Assembly: GCA_035441325.1 (NCBI GenBank)
Contig: DAOROA010000015.1
Coordinates: 1 to 64,000 of the forward strand
Direction: 5' to 3'
DNA from: Competibacter_A sp002352125
Lineage (GTDB): Bacteria; Pseudomonadota; Gammaproteobacteria; Competibacterales; Competibacteraceae
Length of the DNA stretch: 64,000 nucleotides
In this document: positions 9,970 through 17,735 of the stretch, piece after piece
How the letters are laid out: each line of letters opens with the position of its first letter
Numbering within the stretch: position 1 is the stretch's first letter
Notes under the pieces: generated by a model
Told to the model about the DNA's origin: nothing
Databases searched by the model: none
The model's input: only the letters and a program-made list of their open reading frames with translations
Translations under genes and position numbers: made by a program

Positions 9970-11533
9970 ACGCATCTCGTCTGGTCAGCGCATCAAGCTG
10001 CAAAACATTGCCGAACTGGAAGTGATGCGCTACGCGCACGATCACGCCCTATGGCACAAGCACATCCACAACGTGGAACTGGATGCCATGCAGGTGCTCA
10101 AGTGCATCGAAATGGATCAGCACCCGCGCACCATCGATTTCAGTTGCCGCCGCACCGGTAAAACCGCCGTCAAAGAGCTATACCTCCTCAAGCACAACGC
10201 CTGCAATCCAGACCAAGAGGAAGGCATCGTCGCACCGCGCGAAGCCCAAAGCCTGGTCAATCTCGGCTACCATCTGGACGCCATTCGCCGTAGCCCGGTC
10301 CTGACCGCCTGGCTAGCCCACAAATCTGGCCGCGTCCAGATAGCCGATACCTACTATCAGTTCCACAATCGCAGCGTGGCACGCGCCTATGGCATCATGG
10401 CGCAAGTGGACGGCGGAGACCTCACCACGGCCAGCCTGGAAGAAGTGGACGACATGCCGCCAGACCGGCTGTATTCACGTTTCCTGCTCATGCTGGGGGC
10501 AACCCGCCGGCTTGGCGCGGCCACCGCCAGTCGCAACGACCCACAAATCCGCATCACCGGCGTATTTAAGGGCGCCGATACCTTGTCCGGCATGGTCGCG
10601 AGCAACGAATACCGGGTGCTCTCGACCGTCGATGCTTACCTTGGCATCGAACTAGGCATCATCAACGACCAGTTCGTCGCACTGATGCGCTCGGAGCTAT
10701 CCGCCGACGAATACCTGCGGCAATTGCTCTGCAAGAACGTCAGCAGCCGCAACCTGATTTGGGAAACCAAGATCAGAAAAGCGATGACCGTTGGGCTAAA
10801 AGCCAAGATCGAGCTGGCCGACCCGTTGCCAGGCATGCGCTACAAAAAGCGCGGATTGCTGGCCTTCGGTTACGATGCCAGCGGTCACGGCGAATCGCCC
10901 ACCGCATCGAAACATGCCTTGGTGGTGGTCGAACAGATCGGTGGATTCACCGCGTTTGTTTTCGCCAAGACCTGGCCGGCCGGGACCGACGATCAAGTCG
11001 TTCGCCGCGATTTGTTCGGGTTTTGGAACTATTTTCGCCCGGATCACGCCATCGGCGACGCCTACGGCGTGGGTATGCTCTCGCCGCTGAACGACGATCT
11101 CTACGAATCAGGATTGACCGGCGTGGATCGCCGCACGGTCGGCGATGGCCGCAGCACGGCCAGCACCTGGCACGAATGGCCGTTTTCGCCGCTGCGCTTC
11201 GAGGGGATGACCAAGCACAGCATGGCCACCAGCCTGCAATCGTTTTTCCACAACGATCAGGCCGCTATCCCCTATCTGGACGACTACGACATGCAGGACG
11301 CCGTCACGGCCGACTTGCGGCTGCTGATCCGGCAGCTCGGCAACATCAAGCCGGTTCCGACCAAAGCCAGTTATGCCAGCTACAAGATGGCCGATCCCAA
11401 AATTGGGGACGATTTGTTCGACGCGGCGATGGCCGCGTGCTGGGCGTTGGTGGCACGTGGCGCCATCGATGTACCGACCGCGATTCTCAGTATAGCCAAG
11501 CCAAGAGAGCGCCTGTTGCTGGCCGGCAGATAG
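9962..11533 (+). CDS. terL: Phage terminase large subunit
   Basis: The 523-residue product has an ATPase N-terminal half with the Walker A-like motif SCRRTGKT (residues 61-68) and a Walker B-like acidic run TASLEEVDDMP. The RNase H-like nuclease half begins with FGYDASGHGES, supplying the first metal-binding aspartate. TerL translocates DNA into the procapsid and cuts it. The ATG at 9962 overlaps the HNH stop; an upstream frame extension from 9944 has no ribosome site. About 160 AT-rich bases follow before the next gene. Confidence 0.85.
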   Translation: MPERISSGQRIKLQNIAELEVMRYAHDHALWHKHIHNVELDAMQVLKCIEMDQHPRTIDFSCRRTGKTAVKELYLLKHNACNPDQEEGIVAPREAQSLVNLGYHLDAIRRSPVLTAWLAHKSGRVQIADTYYQFHNRSVARAYGIMAQVDGGDLTTASLEEVDDMPPDRLYSRFLLMLGATRRLGAATASRNDPQIRITGVFKGADTLSGMVASNEYRVLSTVDAYLGIELGIINDQFVALMRSELSADEYLRQLLCKNVSSRNLIWETKIRKAMTVGLKAKIELADPLPGMRYKKRGLLAFGYDASGHGESPTASKHALVVVEQIGGFTAFVFAKTWPAGTDDQVVRRDLFGFWNYFRPDHAIGDAYGVGMLSPLNDDLYESGLTGVDRRTVGDGRSTASTWHEWPFSPLRFEGMTKHSMATSLQSFFHNDQAAIPYLDDYDMQDAVTADLRLLIRQLGNIKPVPTKASYASYKMADPKIGDDLFDAAMAACWALVARGAIDVPTAILSIAKPRERLLLAGR

Positions 11534-11638
11534 GCGCATAGCGACCATTCCTCCGATGCGGGGGAAACGGTCAACATCGATCACAACGATTTACGTCCGG
11601 AAACGCGAGCAGTTGGCAAGATATTAACGATTTTTTTG

Positions 11639-11667
11639 TTGCGATATACAAAAAATATTTGTAATAT
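11639..11667 (+). promoter_or_regulatory. Promoter with TACA-N9-TGTA operator in its spacer
   Basis: TTGCGA (11639-11644) and TAATAT (11662-11667) are 17 bases apart. A 17-bp palindrome, TACAAAAAATATTTGTA (11647-11663), fills the spacer and shares its last two bases with the -10. The layout is matched at 40851-40879. Bound repressor here would block the winged-helix gene starting at 11695. Promoter strength and repressor identity are inferred. Confidence 0.55.
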
Positions 11668-11694
11668 ATTTGTGTTTTTACGGATGGTTAAGCA

Positions 11695-12414
11695 ATGACC
11701 AGAACAGATATGCATGCCATGCAAGAGCTATTGCATGATTTGTCAGAGAATCCATATAGCTTTGTTGCAGATATAGCGAGTCGATTAAATGCTTCTCCAA
11801 CAAGAATAACGTCTTTTTTACGGCACGCAAAAAAAAAAGGATTGGTGAGCAATTATACTAAACGTGACGAAAAGAGTAGGGAGTTGAACGTTTGGTTTTT
11901 ATGCAAAAGAAATACTACAACATGTGCAGCATTGATTATGAATACTCAGCATATTGAAACGTTACAAGGGCTAATGTTTATTGGCGGAATGGGAAACAGG
12001 GTAGAAATAGCAGCGGCTTGTGGATTAACGGTACGGAGCGTTTCAAATGCCCTTTCTTTTCTCAAACAAAGCGATTATGTTGGTAACATAGACGCAGGTT
12101 GGCATATAACAGACGCTGGAATAGAGGCGCTATCAACAACAGAAAAACAGAAGATGATAGATGAACATGGAGAGGAGATAATGGCAGAGCTAGAAGTTAA
12201 TAAAACAGAAATTAAACAAGAAATTAAAACAGGCCAGCAGACGGTCAGCGTACAAGAGAAAATGCAAGGAGAGCTTAAAGCTTATAAAAATAACAAATTT
12301 CTCTCTGCCGATGCGGCGTGGCTATGCCGTGCCTTATCTGGAGAAATGCAAGACATGCCAACAGTGGCGAGCTTGCTCGGGCAGATGGCAGACTACTGGG
12401 AAGCAATGAAATGA
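11695..12414 (+). CDS. Winged-helix DNA-binding protein, function unknown
   Basis: This 239-residue protein has two helix-turn-helix/winged-helix stretches: residues 8-45 (ELLHDLSENPYSFVADIASR and on) and about 85-130 (GMGNRVEIAAACGLTVRSVS and on). A Lys/Glu-rich linker follows (EVNKTEIKQEIKTGQQ). The gene is much more AT-rich than the terminase before it or the portal after it, which suggests separate acquisition. It has its own promoter carrying a phage-type operator. It could be a late-gene regulator or a lysogeny gene; I cannot decide which. Confidence 0.65.
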   Translation: MTRTDMHAMQELLHDLSENPYSFVADIASRLNASPTRITSFLRHAKKKGLVSNYTKRDEKSRELNVWFLCKRNTTTCAALIMNTQHIETLQGLMFIGGMGNRVEIAAACGLTVRSVSNALSFLKQSDYVGNIDAGWHITDAGIEALSTTEKQKMIDEHGEEIMAELEVNKTEIKQEIKTGQQTVSVQEKMQGELKAYKNNKFLSADAAWLCRALSGEMQDMPTVASLLGQMADYWEAMK

Positions 12415-12599
12415 AAGCATGTCACGAATGCCGTAATTACAAAAAAGAGCGATCCGGACCGCACGAATGGATCGCGAGCTGTGCTCTGAACCAAATCGAT
12501 TTCCTGGACGCGGATCGGTGCGGATACTACCAGCCCGATGCGTTCGTGCTGGAAGACGAAGGCGAGCATTGGCCATACCGCTCTGGAGGAACGCAATGA
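12411..12599 (+). CDS. Small Cys-rich phage protein, unknown
   Basis: The 62-residue product starts MKACHECRNYKKERSGPHEW and contains CHEC, CAL and DRCGYYQ, a possible zinc-binding pattern. It overlaps the preceding stop as ATGA and the next start as ATGA, so it is translationally coupled on both sides. Function unknown. Confidence 0.6.
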   Translation: MKACHECRNYKKERSGPHEWIASCALNQIDFLDADRCGYYQPDAFVLEDEGEHWPYRSGGTQ

Positions 12600-12823
12600 G
12601 CGCAAACGATATGCAGTGCGGCGGCGATCATTACCGGATGAAAAAAATCCAGCCTTGGGATTATATCGCCGCGAACGAACTCGGTTTTTTCGAGGGGGCC
12701 ATCATCAAGTACGTGACCCGGTGGCGAGACAAGGGTGGGCTATTGGACCTTCTCAAAGCGCGGCACACGCTGGATAAGTTGATCGAGCTAGCCGAGGAGC
12801 AGCATGGACAAGAAAGCGGTTAA
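12596..12823 (+). CDS. DUF3310-type phage protein
   Basis: The 75-residue product (MSANDMQCGGDHYRMKKIQP) carries the DUF3310 pattern: an early HY, then WDYIAANELGFFEGAIIKYVTRW, then KGGLLDLLKARHTLDKLI. The family is widespread in phages, has no agreed function and is sometimes linked to nucleotide metabolism genes. The start has a strong GGAGGA site. An in-frame extension to 12467 lies inside the previous gene and is rejected. Confidence 0.8.
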   Translation: MSANDMQCGGDHYRMKKIQPWDYIAANELGFFEGAIIKYVTRWRDKGGLLDLLKARHTLDKLIELAEEQHGQESG

Positions 12824-12989
12824 TCGATCCGCCGCATTGCACGTCGTGCCGACAGAAGGATCGAACGATTTCGACGCGTTCATCGCCGCGTGCGAAGAGA
12901 TTTCGGCGCGTACCTTTTCGTTCGTTCTGGCAGAGTGGCAGGGCGAACGGCATCTGATCGATCCAGCTAAACCGAGGGGACAATCATGA
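12804..12989 (+). CDS. Small phage protein, unknown
   Basis: This 61-residue ORF (MDKKAVNRSAALHVVPTEGS) overlaps the DUF3310 gene by 20 bases and the portal start by 4. A ribosome site (GAGGAG) precedes it. No motif is recognised; tight packing is the main support. Confidence 0.5.
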   Translation: MDKKAVNRSAALHVVPTEGSNDFDAFIAACEEISARTFSFVLAEWQGERHLIDPAKPRGQS

Positions 12990-14356
12990 GCGTCCTGTCC
13001 AGCATTCGCGCCTTGTTGCCTACCGTATCGTGGCCAGGATGGCATCACGGCCGGCAAACCGAAATCGGCAGGCGGACGACGGAAGCAAACAGTATCCGGT
13101 ATCTCTACAACCAAATGATGCCGGACATGGCCTTGCGGGCCACCATCTTAGACATTCGCCGCATGGACCGGACCGACCCGCGCGTCAAGAAGATCCACGG
13201 CAGGATGGCCAGAACCGCAACGAAAGGCGGCTTGCGGCTGGAGTGGGCGGGGAAAGAATCGCCGCGCATTCGCCGCAAGTGGGACGACTACGTTCGCCGA
13301 GTGGGCCTGAATCGGCCGTCAAAGGTTGAAAGCGACGCGCGCGGGCTGGCGATGGAAGGCAACCTCGCGCTGCAATGGGTGTTGGACGACGCCGGGCGCG
13401 TGGTGGCCGGATTGCGAATGCCGACCGAGACCTTGGTGCCGCTGGTGAACGAAAGCGGACGGTTCGAGAATCCAGCCGCAGCCTTCGACCAATACGACAA
13501 CAACCAAGGCAAGCGGATCGCTACCTTCCCGTTGTGGCAGCTCACGCTGGAACGGCTCGATCCGGACAGCCTCGACGATCAAGGTGCATTGGGCCGACCG
13601 TACCTCGACGCCAGCCGAACGGCGTGGCGGCAACTGCGCATGACCGAAGAAGATTTGGTCTTGCGCCGCAGGCAACGTGCGCCGCTGCGGTTTTCGCACG
13701 TGCTGGAAGGAGCCAGCCCGCAGGAATTGGCGGCGTACAAGGACCAGACCGAGCACAACCAGCGTGTCGATGCGATCTGCACGGATTTTTTCAGCAACAA
13801 GAAAGGTGGGGTAACCGCTTTGCAGGGCGACGCGAACCTCGATCAAATCGCCGATGTGGCCCACCTGCTCGATACCTTCTTTTCCGGCGCCCCTGCCCCG
13901 AAGGGGTTGTTTGGCTATATCGGGGATCTGTCTCGCGACATCCTCGAAGACATTAAGCGGGATTATTACGACGAGATCGACGCCTTGCAGGACACCCATA
14001 GTTGGGTCTACCAACAAGGGTTCCGTTTGGAGTTGTTGCTACAAGGGATCGATCCGGAACAAGAGGCGTTCCGAGTCGTGTTTGCCGAGCGGCGCACGGA
14101 AACGCCGAACCAAGCTGCCGACCGGGCGCTGAAATATCAGGCTCTCGGCGTGCCGGAAGCGATGTGTTGGGACGTGGCCGGGCTGGATTCGGCAGCGGTG
14201 CAGGCGATGATCGACTCGCGTCGAGAGCGATTCGACCCGTATCCGCAAGAGCGAATCGGATCCAGATCGACAGGAAGGCCGACGGTGACCGTGGTGCCAG
14301 GTAACGCGCCGAAAGGAGAAAGCGCGACCAGCATCAACAACGGAGCGAGAGCGTGA
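12986..14356 (+). CDS. Phage portal protein
   Basis: This 456-residue protein has portal-like layout: an N-terminal helical part (NQMMPDMALRATILDIRRMDRTDPRVKKI), a beta-rich clip/stem (ALQWVLDDAGRVVAGLRMPTETLVPL), and a long C-terminal helical part (HLLDTFFSGAPAPKGLFGYIGDLSRDILEDIKRDYYDEID) resembling portal stem-wing regions. The dodecameric portal forms the DNA gate at the capsid vertex. Its place after terminase and before the MuF-like gene supports the call. I did not identify a narrower portal family. Confidence 0.75.
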   Translation: MSVLSSIRALLPTVSWPGWHHGRQTEIGRRTTEANSIRYLYNQMMPDMALRATILDIRRMDRTDPRVKKIHGRMARTATKGGLRLEWAGKESPRIRRKWDDYVRRVGLNRPSKVESDARGLAMEGNLALQWVLDDAGRVVAGLRMPTETLVPLVNESGRFENPAAAFDQYDNNQGKRIATFPLWQLTLERLDPDSLDDQGALGRPYLDASRTAWRQLRMTEEDLVLRRRQRAPLRFSHVLEGASPQELAAYKDQTEHNQRVDAICTDFFSNKKGGVTALQGDANLDQIADVAHLLDTFFSGAPAPKGLFGYIGDLSRDILEDIKRDYYDEIDALQDTHSWVYQQGFRLELLLQGIDPEQEAFRVVFAERRTETPNQAADRALKYQALGVPEAMCWDVAGLDSAAVQAMIDSRRERFDPYPQERIGSRSTGRPTVTVVPGNAPKGESATSINNGARA

Positions 14357-14638
14357 ATGAATGCCGTTGAGCGGGAAAAGGTCGGCGCGCTGCTGGCGCT
14401 CAAGTTGCCGTCTTTCGCGTGGGGCATGCAGATCGTCAAAAATCTGTCGTGGAGACTCGAAAACAACCCGGCTGCTCCGCTCACGCCGAAGGAAAAACAC
14501 TTGCTTGATTTATGTTGTTGGCATTACAGGAACAAGTTGGGCGGCCTGGTCGCTTTCGCTCTGCCGCAGCAGGAGCCGATTCTTGCCCATTACGTCCCGG
14601 CGAGTCCGATGCTGCATCCGCAGGAACGTTTGCTGTGA
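14357..14638 (+). CDS. Small head-region protein, unknown
   Basis: The 93-residue product (MNAVEREKVGALLALKLPSF) starts right after the portal stop. It contains EKHLLDLCCWHYRNKLG, a helical stretch with two cysteines. No known domain is recognised. Its stop overlaps the GTG of the fragment at 14635. Confidence 0.5.
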   Translation: MNAVEREKVGALLALKLPSFAWGMQIVKNLSWRLENNPAAPLTPKEKHLLDLCCWHYRNKLGGLVAFALPQQEPILAHYVPASPMLHPQERLL

Positions 14639-14760
14639 CTCCGATAGCTGAAGCCATCGCCAGAGCCAGCGCGACGGCTCGCGATAAGCTGGCCACTGTG
14701 GAGCGCGAAGCCATCGCCATGCTTGGTAAGCCGCTGATGGGGAACCGATATGTCATTTAA
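14635..14760 (+). pseudogene. Truncated copy of the MuF-like gene's 5' end
   Basis: GTG 14635 opens VTPIAEAIARASATARDKLA, almost the same as the start of the MuF-like protein at 15404 (MTPTSADIARASETARDKLA). After TVER the frames diverge and this copy ends after 41 codons. It is best read as the stump of the original MuF gene start, left when the gene at 14750 was inserted with a duplicated flank. Whether the 41-residue peptide is made is unknown. Confidence 0.65.
14636..14715 (+). repeat. Direct repeat, left copy (pairs with 15403-15484)
   Basis: About 80 bases are closely similar to 15403-15484, with shared blocks such as AGAGCCAGCG, GACGGCTCGCGA and AAGCTGGCCACTGTGGA. The two copies flank the gene at 14750-15367 in the same orientation. 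Confidence 0.75.
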
Positions 14761-15367
14761 AAGCGACTACTTCGACCACGACATTGAAAACCACTTGATG
14801 TATGTGATCAGCGATAACGACGTATACAGACACCTACGCTTCCGACGGCCAGGATCGATGTCAATGCATTTCGACCTGCTGACCTGGCCTGGCTACCTAT
14901 GCTACACGGGCGATATGGGAACGTATGTGTTCCGGAGACTGCACGACATGTTTCAGTTTTTCCGGCGCGGAGAGTCGATAGGCGAGCGATGCATCGACAT
15001 TAGGTACTGGGCCGAGAAGTTGGAGGCAATCGACCGCGTCGACGGCGTGCGCGAGTGGACTCCGGAGAAGTTCAGGGAAGAGGTGCGCGACTTCTGCGCA
15101 CAACACGTTGACGACGAATGGCCAACAGAGCGTAAAGCCGAGCTGTGGAAGGCAATCGACGAGCAGGTGTGCTCGGCCGCCAGCCTCGGCGAGCATCACG
15201 CCTGGGTTGCTCTGTGTGCGTTCGATCACGACGGTTTCCAGTTCCAAGATTGGGAGAGCGACTGCAAAGCGTGGACCCATCGCTTTCTGTGGTGTTGCCA
15301 TGCGCTGGAGTGGGCGATTGCCACCTACGACCGCGCAAAGCAGCCGACGCAGGAAGCTGCGGCTTAA
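14750..15367 (+). CDS. Inserted accessory gene in head operon, unknown function
   Basis: The 205-residue product (MSFKSDYFDHDIENHLMYVI) is rich in aromatic residues and histidines, with RHLRFRRPGSMSMHFDLLTW, GYLCYTGDMGTYVF and HHAWVALCAFDHDGF. I recall similar proteins in other phage and plasmid genomes but know no function. It interrupts the portal-MuF order and is bracketed by the direct repeat at 14636 and 15403, so it looks like a cassette insertion. The start overlaps the truncated MuF fragment. Confidence 0.75.
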   Translation: MSFKSDYFDHDIENHLMYVISDNDVYRHLRFRRPGSMSMHFDLLTWPGYLCYTGDMGTYVFRRLHDMFQFFRRGESIGERCIDIRYWAEKLEAIDRVDGVREWTPEKFREEVRDFCAQHVDDEWPTERKAELWKAIDEQVCSAASLGEHHAWVALCAFDHDGFQFQDWESDCKAWTHRFLWCCHALEWAIATYDRAKQPTQEAAA

Positions 15368-15402
15368 CGCCAAAGCTCACGCATCCTCCCCCATCTCCAT
15401 CC

Positions 15403-15484
15403 CATGACTCCGACCTCCGCCGACATCGCCAGAGCCAGCGAGACGGCTCGCGACAAGCTGGCCACTGTGGAACGCGCCACCATC
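15403..15484 (+). repeat. Direct repeat, right copy (start of MuF-like gene)
   Basis: This is the functional 5' end of the MuF-like gene and the partner of 14636-14715. The copies differ at scattered third positions, so the duplication is not brand new. Confidence 0.75.
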
Positions 15485-16462
15485 GGCCGGTTGTTGACGT
15501 TGTATCGAGACGCCGAGGCCACTTTGGTGGCCGAACTCGAAGGGATTGCCGACGACATGGGCAACGTGCGGCTGGATGCGTTGCGCGAATACCTGAACCA
15601 AGTGCGTGCCGCCATCGCCACGCTGCAAACCGCCCAGCGAGCCACGCTCGGCGATGCCTTGCAGACCGCCGCCGAACTGGGGGCATCGGTGTGGCTGGCC
15701 GGTGCGACCGTGGCGGTGATCGCCGAATCCGCCGCGCGCTTCGTGGAGCATTTCGTCGCGGCGGACGGATTGAAGTTATCCGACCGGCTGTGGCGGATCG
15801 AAAACGGCGCGGTGCAAGCCATCGCCGACACCTTACGCCGCGCGGTGGTGCTGGGACGAGACGCTGGCGCTGCGGCGGCCGATTTCTTGGCGCGAGGCGA
15901 GGCCGTGCCGGAAGCTATCCGTCGCCAGATCGCGGCCGGTGGCGTGTCCGGCTTGCGCGACTGGGTTCGCCAGGCGTTGACCACCGGCACGGGAAACGCC
16001 TACCAGAACGCGCTGCGGGTGTTCCGAACCGAACTGAACCGCGCGCACGGGCAAGCGTATCAGTCCGGTGCGGCGGGCAATCCGGACGTGATCGGGATCA
16101 AGTTCAACCTATCTCCGAACCATCCTCGCTACGACGTGTGCGACGTGCACGCGAGGGCGAACCTGCACGGTCTGGGGCCTGGCGTGTATCCGGTTGGCCG
16201 CTCGCCTTGGCCGGCCCATCCGAACACGATGAGCTACTTGACCGCCGTGTTCCGGGACGAAGTGAGCGAAGCCGATAAAGCCGGCCAGCAAGACGTGCTG
16301 TCCTATTTACGAGGGTTGCAGCAGGACCAACAGGAGCAGGTTCTCGGCGTGGCGAAGTCCAAGGCGTTGCGCGCCGGGCTGCTTGGCGAGGGCGACATCG
16401 AAAAACCGTGGAAGGAGCTAAGGGACGGATTCGAGCGGATGGGCTACGTGTTTGATAAGTAA
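15404..16462 (+). CDS. MuF-like head morphogenesis protein
   Basis: This 352-residue protein has a long helical N-terminal half and a C-terminal SPP1 gp7/MuF-type domain: TELNRAHGQAYQSGAAGNPDVIGIKF, LSPNHPRYDVCDVHA, and GRSPWPAHPNTMSYLTAVF. MuF proteins are minor head proteins placed in few copies near the portal and take part in assembly or ejection. Position after the portal fits. The Cys/His residues in DVCDVHA and PAHPN are characteristic of this domain. Confidence 0.8.
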   Translation: MTPTSADIARASETARDKLATVERATIGRLLTLYRDAEATLVAELEGIADDMGNVRLDALREYLNQVRAAIATLQTAQRATLGDALQTAAELGASVWLAGATVAVIAESAARFVEHFVAADGLKLSDRLWRIENGAVQAIADTLRRAVVLGRDAGAAAADFLARGEAVPEAIRRQIAAGGVSGLRDWVRQALTTGTGNAYQNALRVFRTELNRAHGQAYQSGAAGNPDVIGIKFNLSPNHPRYDVCDVHARANLHGLGPGVYPVGRSPWPAHPNTMSYLTAVFRDEVSEADKAGQQDVLSYLRGLQQDQQEQVLGVAKSKALRAGLLGEGDIEKPWKELRDGFERMGYVFDK

Positions 16463-16472
16463 AGGTGATGCA

Positions 16473-16763
16473 ATGAACGCTATATCGAGAGAACTGCGAA
16501 ATATCGCCGACATCGCCGAGGCTGGAGACAAACCGCACTGGGCGAAAGCGATGCGGGCTGGGGCGCGTCAAATCGGGCTGTGGCAGCCAGAAATCGAATC
16601 GGCTCGCATGGTATGCGACGCAGCAGACAATCTATTCGATTCGAAAAACAGACAAGATACCGAGCTTTGGTATCATCGATTGCGCGAGGCAGTGGCTGCC
16701 TACAAAATCAGGATGATGAAAGCCTCTGCTGCCGAAGATCATGTTGTTGATAGCGAAACATAA
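16473..16763 (+). CDS. Small phage protein, unknown
   Basis: The 96-residue product (MNAISRELRNIADIAEAGDK) is mostly helical and starts ten bases after the MuF-like stop. It contains HWAKAMRAGARQIGLWQPEIESARMVCDAADNLFD in pieces typical of small helical regulators, but no family is recognised. ATG 16473 is preferred over an in-frame extension inside the MuF gene. Confidence 0.5.
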   Translation: MNAISRELRNIADIAEAGDKPHWAKAMRAGARQIGLWQPEIESARMVCDAADNLFDSKNRQDTELWYHRLREAVAAYKIRMMKASAAEDHVVDSET

Positions 16764-16815
16764 ACAGCATATATTTGCTACAATTTGTGTAGATTCGTTC
16801 TGTATAAAATAGAGG

Positions 16816-17175
16816 ATGCTCATGCACAAAATAGCGATTGGTTTTGTCTTGATGTGGCTAAGCATTGCCGCGTTCGGGCAGGTTTATAAATGCCAAACTC
16901 AAGAAGGGGCGATTAAGTTCCAGCAGTCGCCGTGTGCTGGAGGAGTAGAAATCAAGATTTCGCCATTAAGCGAAGCGAGACGACTAGAAGCAGAAGCGGA
17001 TGACATAGAAAGAAGAGCGCAGGAGCTAACCGATATATCGATCAAGATGATGGCTGAAGGAATCATCAGGACAGATACAGCTAAAATAGCTAGAGAACAA
17101 TATAAGATGCAAAAAATCGCAGAAGAATTGAGAAACAAAGCAAAATCGATACGAGCACAAGATTCTTTAAAGTAG
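16816..17175 (+). CDS. Exported DUF4124-like protein (accessory gene)
   Basis: A signal peptide is evident (MLMHKIAIGFVLMWLSIAAFG, cut after the FG/Q region), followed by VYKCQTQEGAIKFQQSPCAGG. That is the DUF4124 pattern: a Tyr-Lys-Cys, then F-Q, then a second Cys. The rest is a charged helix (EARRLEAEADDIERRAQEL). It is AT-rich with a promoter-like AT stretch and a CTACAATTTGTGTAG palindrome (16778-16792) upstream. It looks like a lysogen-expressed envelope protein carried as an independent unit. Confidence 0.65.
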   Translation: MLMHKIAIGFVLMWLSIAAFGQVYKCQTQEGAIKFQQSPCAGGVEIKISPLSEARRLEAEADDIERRAQELTDISIKMMAEGIIRTDTAKIAREQYKMQKIAEELRNKAKSIRAQDSLK

Positions 17176-17181
17176 TGCAAC

Positions 17182-17379
17182 ATGACCAGATATCGCACTG
17201 ATGATGTAGCACTACAGCTATTGCTTGATTTAAGCCATGTGAAATTTCCAGAATCTCATGATTTCTACTCGCGTTTGGCTGGAAAGTATCCACTGCAAAA
17301 ACAAGATATTATAGCATTCCATAATTCTCTTCACGTCCATGAGCTGTGCGATGGCTCTGGCCAGCTCACAATTGATTAA
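17182..17379 (+). CDS. Small phage protein, unknown
   Basis: The 65-residue ORF (MTRYRTDDVALQLLLDLSHV) begins six bases after the DUF4124-like gene and shares its AT-rich composition. No motif is recognised. It could be the second gene of that accessory unit. Confidence 0.4.
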   Translation: MTRYRTDDVALQLLLDLSHVKFPESHDFYSRLAGKYPLQKQDIIAFHNSLHVHELCDGSGQLTID

Positions 17380-17389
17380 CTGAAAAACA

Positions 17390-17536
17390 ATGAATCGCCT
17401 CGCCTGCTTCCTGTTCGGCCACCGCCTGCGATTCGTTCGCTTCGCCTTGGAAGGCGGAAAAATCTTCCGGTGCGAGCGGTGCGGCATGGTGCTGTGGAAG
17501 ACGCCGGCCGGATGGTACGAGCTAGGACGAGATTGA
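17390..17536 (+). CDS. 48-residue zinc-ribbon-like protein upstream of antirepressor locus 1
   Basis: ATG 17390 opens MNRLACFLFGHRLRFVRFAL and continues with FRCERCGMVLWKTPAGWYE. The CERC pair and the earlier HR suggest a minimal metal-binding knuckle. The stop (GATTGA) contains the start of the -35 box for the antisense RNA promoter, so the gene's end and that promoter are physically linked. A Cys-rich ORF is in the equivalent position at the second antirepressor locus (44769-44969). Confidence 0.55.
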   Translation: MNRLACFLFGHRLRFVRFALEGGKIFRCERCGMVLWKTPAGWYELGRD

Positions 17537-17561
17537 CGCCGCCGCCGAGCGGGTGTAGGCT
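17533..17561 (+). promoter_or_regulatory. Promoter of C4-like antisense RNA 1
   Basis: TTGACG (17533-17538) and TAGGCT (17556-17561) are separated by 17 bases. The GCGGGTGTAGGCT block is identical at locus 2 (44983-44995). The conservation between otherwise diverged leaders supports a functional site. Confidence 0.55.
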
Positions 17562-17612
17562 GGAATCTCCTAAACCAGTGTCGTATCCGCCCGGTCAGCG
17601 CGGTTTTTTAGT
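17562..17612 (+). ncRNA. C4-like antisense RNA 1, ending in an intrinsic terminator
   Basis: A short RNA starting just after the -10 would carry CTCCTAAACCAGTGTCGT and end at a small CCGC/GCGG hairpin followed by TTTTTT (about 17587-17609). Bases 17567-17584 are complementary to 17664-17683 in the antirepressor leader: blocks of 6, 7 (one G-U) and 4 pairs separated by one- or two-base bulges. Bases 17565-17570 (ATCTCC) can also pair with the ribosome site GGAGAT at 17726. This matches C4 RNA, which represses ant in phages P1 and P7 by pairing downstream on the same transcript. Family membership needs a covariance search. Confidence 0.6.
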
Positions 17613-17663
17613 TTGTGCCCTACCCATCTATGGGGAGGGTGTCGGCAAGCCGCAAGGCCCCGG

Positions 17664-17683
17664 ACGATCATTGGTCGTAGGAG
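17664..17683 (+). promoter_or_regulatory. Target of antisense RNA 1 in antirepressor leader
   Basis: ACGATCATTGGTCGTAGGAG pairs with the RNA at 17567-17584. It lies 52 bases before the antirepressor start. A hairpin (TTCCCGC 17689-17695 with GCGGGAA 17704-17710) separates it from the ribosome site GGAGA at 17726. Confidence 0.55.
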
Positions 17684-17735
17684 CGCCCTTCCCGCCCGCT
17701 TGTGCGGGAATTTTCCTGAACCAATGGAGATCATC

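Noticed and set aside
16778..16792. CTACAATTTGTGTAG as a member of the phage operator family
   Set aside because: Its arm spacing is five bases, not nine, so it does not fit the TACA-N9-TGTA pattern.
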